Assembly (NCBI RefSeq): GCF_009017495.1
Contig: NZ_CP044990.1
Coordinates: 2,251,001 to 2,315,000 of the forward strand
Direction of reading: 5' to 3'
From: Deinococcus sp. AJ005
GTDB taxonomy: Bacteria; Deinococcota; Deinococci; Deinococcales; Deinococcaceae
Length of the DNA stretch: 64,000 bases
Below the pieces are notes generated by a model. That model did no database searches and was not told the DNA's origin. It was given only the letters and a program-made list of their open reading frames with translations. The position numbers and the translations under genes were made by a program. Below, in pieces: positions 60,185-64,000 of the stretch. How positions within the stretch are numbered: position 1 is the stretch's first letter; the number at the start of each line of letters is the position of its first letter.

Positions 60185-60553
60185 CTAGCGCTCCAGCTCC
60201 TCCAGACGCTTGTCCAGCAGCGCCGCCTTGCCCAGCGCGTTCCATTCGTCCGGCCCCTCCAGCAGCGGCTCCAGCCCGCGCAGGTAGGCTGCCTGGGCGA
60301 TCAGGTAGGCACTCAGGGGCGTGGTCAGGAACTGAAACAGGAGGACCGCCGCCAGCCGGGTCAGCGCCTCGGTCTGGGCAAATTCCAGCCCCACGCCAAT
60401 GAAGATACCCGCCGAACCCAGCGTGATCAGTTTGCTGCTGGCGTGCAGGCGCGAATACAGATCAGGAAAGCGCACCAGCCCAATGGCCGCCGTCAGCACG
60501 AAAAAGGCCCCCAGCAGAATGGGAATATCGCGGGCGGCATTGAAGTCGTTCAT
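60185..60553 (-). CDS. mrpG: Na+/H+ antiporter subunit G
   Basis: A 122-residue membrane subunit: IPILLGAFFVLTAAIGLVRF, FPDLYSRLHASSKLITLGSA and LFQFLTTPLSAYLIAQAAYL, three helices with the conserved R-x-H/FPD motif of MnhG/MrpG. The C-terminal ~25 residues are charged (GPDEWNALGKAALLDKRLEE). The last gene of the mrp operon, 22 bp after mrpF. GGGGG-type weak ribosome-binding site. With A-F it forms the multisubunit antiporter exchanging Na+ (or K+) for H+. Confidence 0.94.
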   Translation of the reverse strand: MNDFNAARDIPILLGAFFVLTAAIGLVRFPDLYSRLHASSKLITLGSAGIFIGVGLEFAQTEALTRLAAVLLFQFLTTPLSAYLIAQAAYLRGLEPLLEGPDEWNALGKAALLDKRLEELER

Positions 60554-60575
60554 GGCTGGCCCCCTGGATCAGTTC

Positions 60576-60836
60576 TCACTTCATCACCCGCCCCAGCAAC
60601 AGGTAGCGCGTCAGGGCCACGGTGCTGAGGAAGCCCAGCAGGCTCAGGACCAGCGCGGCGTCCAGCATCACGATCAGTTTTGTTTTGACGGCGATCAACG
60701 CGATCAGCACCACCAGATTGACGCTCAGGAAGTCAAAGGCCATGATCCGGTCCCCCCAACTGGGGCCGCGTAGCACTCGCACCGTGACCAGCAGGACCGA
60801 CAGCGTGACGATGCCTAGGGCCAGATTGATGATCAT
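60576..60836 (-). CDS. mrpF: Na+/H+ antiporter subunit F
   Basis: An 86-residue protein with three helices: LALGIVTLSVLLVTVRVLRG, VRVLRGPSWGDRIMAFDFLS and VMLDAALVLSLLGFLSTVAL. RGPSWGDRIMAFD (R-G-P-x-x-x-D-R) is the MrpF signature. The start ATG 60836 overlaps the mrpE stop by ATGA. It stabilises the antiporter complex together with MrpG. Confidence 0.94.
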   Translation of the reverse strand: MIINLALGIVTLSVLLVTVRVLRGPSWGDRIMAFDFLSVNLVVLIALIAVKTKLIVMLDAALVLSLLGFLSTVALTRYLLLGRVMK

Positions 60837-61345
60837 GCGTTTTCCTCCAGGACAGCGGGATCGGCGGCAGCACCCTGACCGTACAGCGGCAGCAGGGCGT
60901 CCTCCACTTTTTTGAGGCTGGCACGGGCCGCCCGTGGATTTTCCGCACCGATGACATGCGCGTACAGCACGCTGCGCTCGGGATTAAAGCCCATCGCCAC
61001 CGAGCCGGGCATCAGGGTAATCGTGGCCGCCAAGACGGTTTGCCCGTTGTCGCCACGCAGACGCAGCGGGTAGGCGATGATCATGGGGTGCAGCGGCGGG
61101 TGCGGACGCAAGGCCCACAGCGCCACCTGAATGTTGGCCACCGTCAGCTCGCGGACGAAGAAAAATACGAAGCGCACCAGAGCCAGCGCCCGCCCCACGT
61201 AATTGCCCGTCCCCAGCGACAACGGAAAGATGCTCAGGATGGCAAAACCCAGCAGCATCCCGATCGCCAGTTCGCGCAGGCTAAACTCGCCCACGAACAG
61301 TGTCCAGACGATGGCCAGCAGGATATTGAGAGAGACGCCCCTCAT
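60833..61345 (-). CDS. mrpE: Na+/H+ antiporter subunit E
   Basis: A 170-residue subunit: LNILLAIVWTLFVGEFSLRE, LVRFVFFFVRELTVANIQVA and the cytoplasmic domain with ANIQVALWALRPHPPLHPMI, LAATITLMPGSVAMGF and the V-L-Y-A-H-V-x-G end. Lengths and order match other MrpE proteins. It overlaps mrpD by ATGA upstream and mrpF by ATGA downstream, so C-D-E-F are translated as a coupled series. Confidence 0.94.
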   Translation of the reverse strand: MRGVSLNILLAIVWTLFVGEFSLRELAIGMLLGFAILSIFPLSLGTGNYVGRALALVRFVFFFVRELTVANIQVALWALRPHPPLHPMIIAYPLRLRGDNGQTVLAATITLMPGSVAMGFNPERSVLYAHVIGAENPRAARASLKKVEDALLPLYGQGAAADPAVLEENA

Positions 61346-62910
61346 GGTGTTCCCTCCGGTTCCTGCACGTCGTCGCCTTTCGGGCGGGCAGGCAGCTCCA
61401 GCGGCTGATCGCCCAGCACGCCCAGGATGTAGGAGCCGTTGCTGCCCAGCTCGTCGGCAGTGCCACGCGCATAGCCCAGCAGAGGTCCGGCAAAGACCGC
61501 CAGCGCCACCACCAGCGCTGAGGCCAGATAGGCGGGCAAACGTTCGGGCCAGCGCACCCGGCGCACTGGTTCCTCGCGCAGGTGGCGGCCCCAGAAAAAG
61601 CCGCTCCAGACCCGCAGCAGCGCGTACAACGTGAGCAGACTGCTGATCAGGGCGCTGGCCGTGGCGACATAAGCCAGCACAGTGCCGCCCTCCAGCCCGG
61701 CGCGGATCAGATCAAACTTCACCACGAAGCCCGCGCTGGGCGGCAGACCCGCCACTGTCAGGGCGCAGAACAGGAAACAGGCGGCCAGCAGCGGCAGGAA
61801 TTCAATGAAGCCGCGCGCCCGCACCAGTCGGGTTCCACTGGCGCGTTCCGCGACGGCGGCGATCAGGAACATCGCCAGGGTCACCACGACGCTGACCGCC
61901 AGATACGCCAGACTGGCCCGCAGGGCGTCCGGTGAGTCCAGGCCCAGCCCGAAGGCCAGATAGCCCACCGAACCCACCACCGTGAATGACAGGATGCGCC
62001 GCCACTCGCGCTGGCTGACCGCGCCCAGCGCGCCGTACAGCATGGTCACGGCCCCCAGCACCAGCAGCAGCGTGTTGGGCAACTCTGGGTCCTGATTGAA
62101 TACGGTGGTGAAGACGCGGATCAAGGCGTACAGCCCCACCTTGGTCAGCACCGCCCCAAAGAATGCGCCCGTGGCAGGAGGCACTGCCGGATACGTGCCG
62201 GGCAGCCAGAAGCCCAGCGGAAACAGCGCGCCCTTGGCCGCGAACACGATCAGCAGCAGCACGCCCACGGCGGTGACGGTGGTGTTCGGCCCCAGCGCAG
62301 CGCTGCGCTGTGCCAGATGCGCGAAATTCAGCGTGCCCAGCGTGCCGTAGGCCAGCCCGCACGCGACCACCAGCAGCGCCGAGGCCGACAGGTTCATGAC
62401 GATGTAGCGGAAACCCTCGCGCAGTTGCTCGCGGGTGGACCCCAGCACGGTCAGGGCGTAGCTGGCCACCAGCATGACCTCAAAAGCCACGAACAGGTTG
62501 AACAGATCGCCGGTTAAAAAGGACAGTTGCACGCCCGTGAACAGGAAAGAGGTCAGGGCAAACGAATGGTGCTTTTCTCGCACCGGGTCCGGCTGCGCGG
62601 CCATCAGCCAGACGGTGAAGACGCCGCACAACGCGGCCAGCACGCTCATGAAGGACCCCAGACGGTCTGCGGACATCACGATGCCGAACGGCGCTTTCCA
62701 GCCGCCCAGTTCGCTGACCAGCACCCCGCCCAATGTTGCGTTCATCAGCAGTAGCGCGAAGATCAGCGTGAGCAGGGACGAGGCCAGGGCCAGCGACACC
62801 CGCCACCTGCGCCGCATGGGAATCAGCAACAACAGCCCCAGCCCCAGCGGGGTCAGAATCGGCGCGAGGGGCAGGGCGGAGGTGACAACCCCGGTGAGTT
62901 CAGAATTCAT
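61342..62910 (-). CDS. mrpD: Na+/H+ antiporter subunit D
   Basis: A 522-residue homologue of complex I subunits NuoM/NuoN with about 14 helices. TSFLFTGVQLSFLTGDLFNL (conserved Glu follows in FVAFEVML), AAKGALFPLGFWLPGTYPAV (conserved Lys and P-x-x-x-W-L-P), LTKVGLYALIRVF and TVAGLPPSAGFVVKFDL are the proton-channel motifs. It is the proton-translocating subunit. ATGA overlaps at both ends couple it to mrpC and mrpE. Confidence 0.96.
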   Translation of the reverse strand: MNSELTGVVTSALPLAPILTPLGLGLLLLIPMRRRWRVSLALASSLLTLIFALLLMNATLGGVLVSELGGWKAPFGIVMSADRLGSFMSVLAALCGVFTVWLMAAQPDPVREKHHSFALTSFLFTGVQLSFLTGDLFNLFVAFEVMLVASYALTVLGSTREQLREGFRYIVMNLSASALLVVACGLAYGTLGTLNFAHLAQRSAALGPNTTVTAVGVLLLIVFAAKGALFPLGFWLPGTYPAVPPATGAFFGAVLTKVGLYALIRVFTTVFNQDPELPNTLLLVLGAVTMLYGALGAVSQREWRRILSFTVVGSVGYLAFGLGLDSPDALRASLAYLAVSVVVTLAMFLIAAVAERASGTRLVRARGFIEFLPLLAACFLFCALTVAGLPPSAGFVVKFDLIRAGLEGGTVLAYVATASALISSLLTLYALLRVWSGFFWGRHLREEPVRRVRWPERLPAYLASALVVALAVFAGPLLGYARGTADELGSNGSYILGVLGDQPLELPARPKGDDVQEPEGTP

Positions 62911-63371
62911 CTCGTGATCCTTCGCAGGCGCTCAAGCTCGGCCATCTGTATCTCTGTTTCATCGGTGTGGTCCGTTTCTGGCGTATCGGGGCTGAGGTGT
63001 TCGGGATCGGCGTGCTGGCCGTCCGGGGCGTCGGGATTGCGGGCCAGATTGTCGCCGAAAGCCGCCACGTCGTCGTGACCGGCCACCTGATAGGCCCGCA
63101 GCGCCACGGTCAGCAGCAGCGCCGTGGTGCCGAATCCGATCACGATGGCGGTCAGCACCAGCGCCTGCGGCAGCGGGTCCACATACGGCCCTTCCAATGT
63201 CAGCAGCGGCGGCGATTCCTGCCGCAGCCCCGACACGGTCAGGATCGCCAGATTGACCCCATAGGCAATAAAGGCCAGCCCCAGCACCACCCGGATAATG
63301 GTGCGCGACAGCATCAGGAAGACGCCCGCCGCCACAAGCAGGCCGATCAGGACGGCGAAGAGGGTTTCCAT
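62907..63371 (-). CDS. mrpC: Na+/H+ antiporter subunit C
   Basis: A 154-residue NuoK-like subunit: LFAVLIGLLVAAGVFLMLSR, VVLGLAFIAYGVNLAILTVS, DPLPQALVLTAIVIGFGTTA, the last with the conserved DPLPQALVLTAIVI. A hydrophilic tail (~115-154), rich in Asp/His, is longer than usual for MrpC. It is separated from mrpB by 172 bp carrying a repeat, whereas these genes are normally adjacent. Confidence 0.94.
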   Translation of the reverse strand: METLFAVLIGLLVAAGVFLMLSRTIIRVVLGLAFIAYGVNLAILTVSGLRQESPPLLTLEGPYVDPLPQALVLTAIVIGFGTTALLLTVALRAYQVAGHDDVAAFGDNLARNPDAPDGQHADPEHLSPDTPETDHTDETEIQMAELERLRRITR

Positions 63372-63436
63372 TAGTGGGCCGCCCGTGGGGAGGGTTGAGG
63401 GTGGATGGTTAATGGCTTGGAAGACCTAGAGACCCG

Positions 63437-63537
63437 GTCAAATGATCTAAAAATCAAACCGTCAAACCGCAAAACGACAGGACAAAACACACGCGTTCCA
63501 GCGATTAGACCGTTGGCCCATTTGACCGTTTGACCCC
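63437..63537. repeat. GTCNAACC-type inverted repeat, copy 2
   Basis: The left arm has TCAAACCG twice in a row (CAAACCGTCAAACCG) and the right arm TTAGACCGTTGGCCCATTTG then ACCGTTTGACCC, the inverse form. The left arms of copies 1 and 2 align (AAAAAGTCTAACCGTCTAAC vs AAAAATCAAACCGTCAAAC). It lies seven bases from the mrpB stop and splits mrpB from mrpC. Confidence 0.6.
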
Positions 63538-63543
63538 TGCGCC

Positions 63544-64000
63544 TCACGAATCCCCCTCCACCAGTTCCGTCGGATCAACCTCAATCAGGGCGTAGGCCAG
63601 GGCAAGCCCCGCGCCCACCACCACCAGAAACACGCCCAGGTCAAACAACAGTGCGGTGGCCCATTCAAATTCGCCAGTCAGGGCCGTGGTGAGGTAGCCG
63701 TAATCGGATTTCAGGAAGGGGCGGCCCAGCAGGTACGGGACCAGCCCGGTGGTGAAGGACAGGGCCAGCCCCCACGGAATGAACTTCACGGGGTCCACGC
63801 GCAAGGCGCTGTCGCCATTGGCGATACGGTGCAGGATCAGCGCGCAGACCGTCATCAGGCCCGCGATGAAGCCGCCGCCGGGGGCATTGTGCCCGCGCCA
63901 CAACAGCAGCAGCGCGAACAGCATGACCAGCGCAAAAGCGGCCCGGCTGATGGTCTTGAGAATTGGATCGTTGATCAGCAGATCGCCGGGCCGGGGCTGA
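63544..64000 (-). CDS. mrpB: Na+/H+ antiporter subunit B (5' end beyond window)
   Basis: The frame is open to the right edge; the visible 152 codons include DPILKTISRAAFALVMLFAL, LLWRGHNAPGGGFIAGLMTV (the conserved RGHNxPGGGFIGGL motif), AANGDSALRVDPVKFIPWGL-like ANGDSALRVDPVKFIPWG and FDLGVFLVVVGAGLALAYAL, all typical of MnhB/MrpB. The N-terminus is not in the window: codons upstream of residue ~DPILKT still read QPRPGDLLIN, so a start or a fusion with MrpA cannot be decided here. It is the upstream neighbour of mrpC. Confidence 0.93.
   Translation of the reverse strand, partial: QPRPGDLLINDPILKTISRAAFALVMLFALLLLWRGHNAPGGGFIAGLMTVCALILHRIANGDSALRVDPVKFIPWGLALSFTTGLVPYLLGRPFLKSDYGYLTTALTGEFEWATALLFDLGVFLVVVGAGLALAYALIEVDPTELVEGDS

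Overview
The window is about 64 kb of dense, GC-rich, gene-packed bacterial chromosome. The protein set (split and fused enzymes, Rrf2/IscR-like regulator, C4-zinc L32, mrp antiporter, AlkZ-like glycosylase) and above all the promoter style point to the Deinococcus lineage: about 24 genes have a TANNNT -10 hexamer ending only 6-9 bases before the start codon, the hallmark of leaderless transcripts known from this genus. No rRNA, tRNA, CRISPR array, prophage or insertion sequence was seen. The organism call is inference from these features; no database was consulted.

Layout. 1-1.6 kb: minus-strand trio (acetyltransferase, flavin-nucleotide-binding protein, EamA exporter, cut by the window edge) that shares a 17-bp divergent promoter with a MocR regulator (1.6-3.1 kb). 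3.1-8.2 kb (minus): ATP:cobalamin adenosyltransferase, 4-alpha-glucanotransferase, lipoprotein 5'-nucleotidase, TetR regulator. 8.7-10.8 kb: pnp. 11-14.5 kb (minus): lone amino-acid ABC permease, membrane protein, acyl-CoA dehydrogenase. 14.6-26 kb: small hypothetical, M1 peptidase and Nudix protein, MerR/B12 regulator with an NAD-dependent epimerase, DUF898-M48 pair, FMN reductase-RluA pair, feoA-feoB-feoC-like operon. 26-28.7 kb (minus): fused aminodeoxychorismate/anthranilate synthase and its class IV lyase. 28.7-31.2 kb: Rrf2 regulator, pyrD, phosphoesterase. 31.4-40.5 kb, mostly minus: M29 aminopeptidase, rpmF, CobA-HemD fusion, acetyltransferase (+), an unusual redoxin fusion, two Nudix hydrolases, P1 peptidase, M3 oligopeptidase. 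40.6-45.1 kb: CUT1 sugar ABC importer without ATPase followed by an SsuD-type monooxygenase. 45.2-50 kb: exported protein, glmM, AlkZ-like glycosylase with bcp, dGTPase-like protein. 50.3-51.1 kb: rplM-rpsI. 51.2-56.8 kb: NfeD/SPFH pair, twin-ATPase ABC protein, two exported proteins, HAD phosphatase. 57-60.1 kb: AcuI/YhdH-type reductase, CNNM/CorC protein, cytidine deaminase. 60.2-64 kb (minus): mrpG-F-E-D-C-B, the last gene cut by the window edge.

How genes work together. Translational coupling is common (ATGA/GTGA overlaps in the acetyltransferase trio, feoAB, mrpCDEF, permease pair, Nudix pair, CNNM-cdd). Cobalamin links the adenosyltransferase, the CobA methyltransferase and the MerR/B12 sensor. 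The importer plus SsuD-like enzyme suggests uptake and desulfonation of an organosulfonate, perhaps a sulfosugar. Non-coding features of interest are a MITE-like inverted repeat, two copies of a GTCNAACC-type repeat that sit just behind stop codons, a candidate sRNA or attenuated leader ahead of the CNNM gene, and a long structured leader ahead of rplM.
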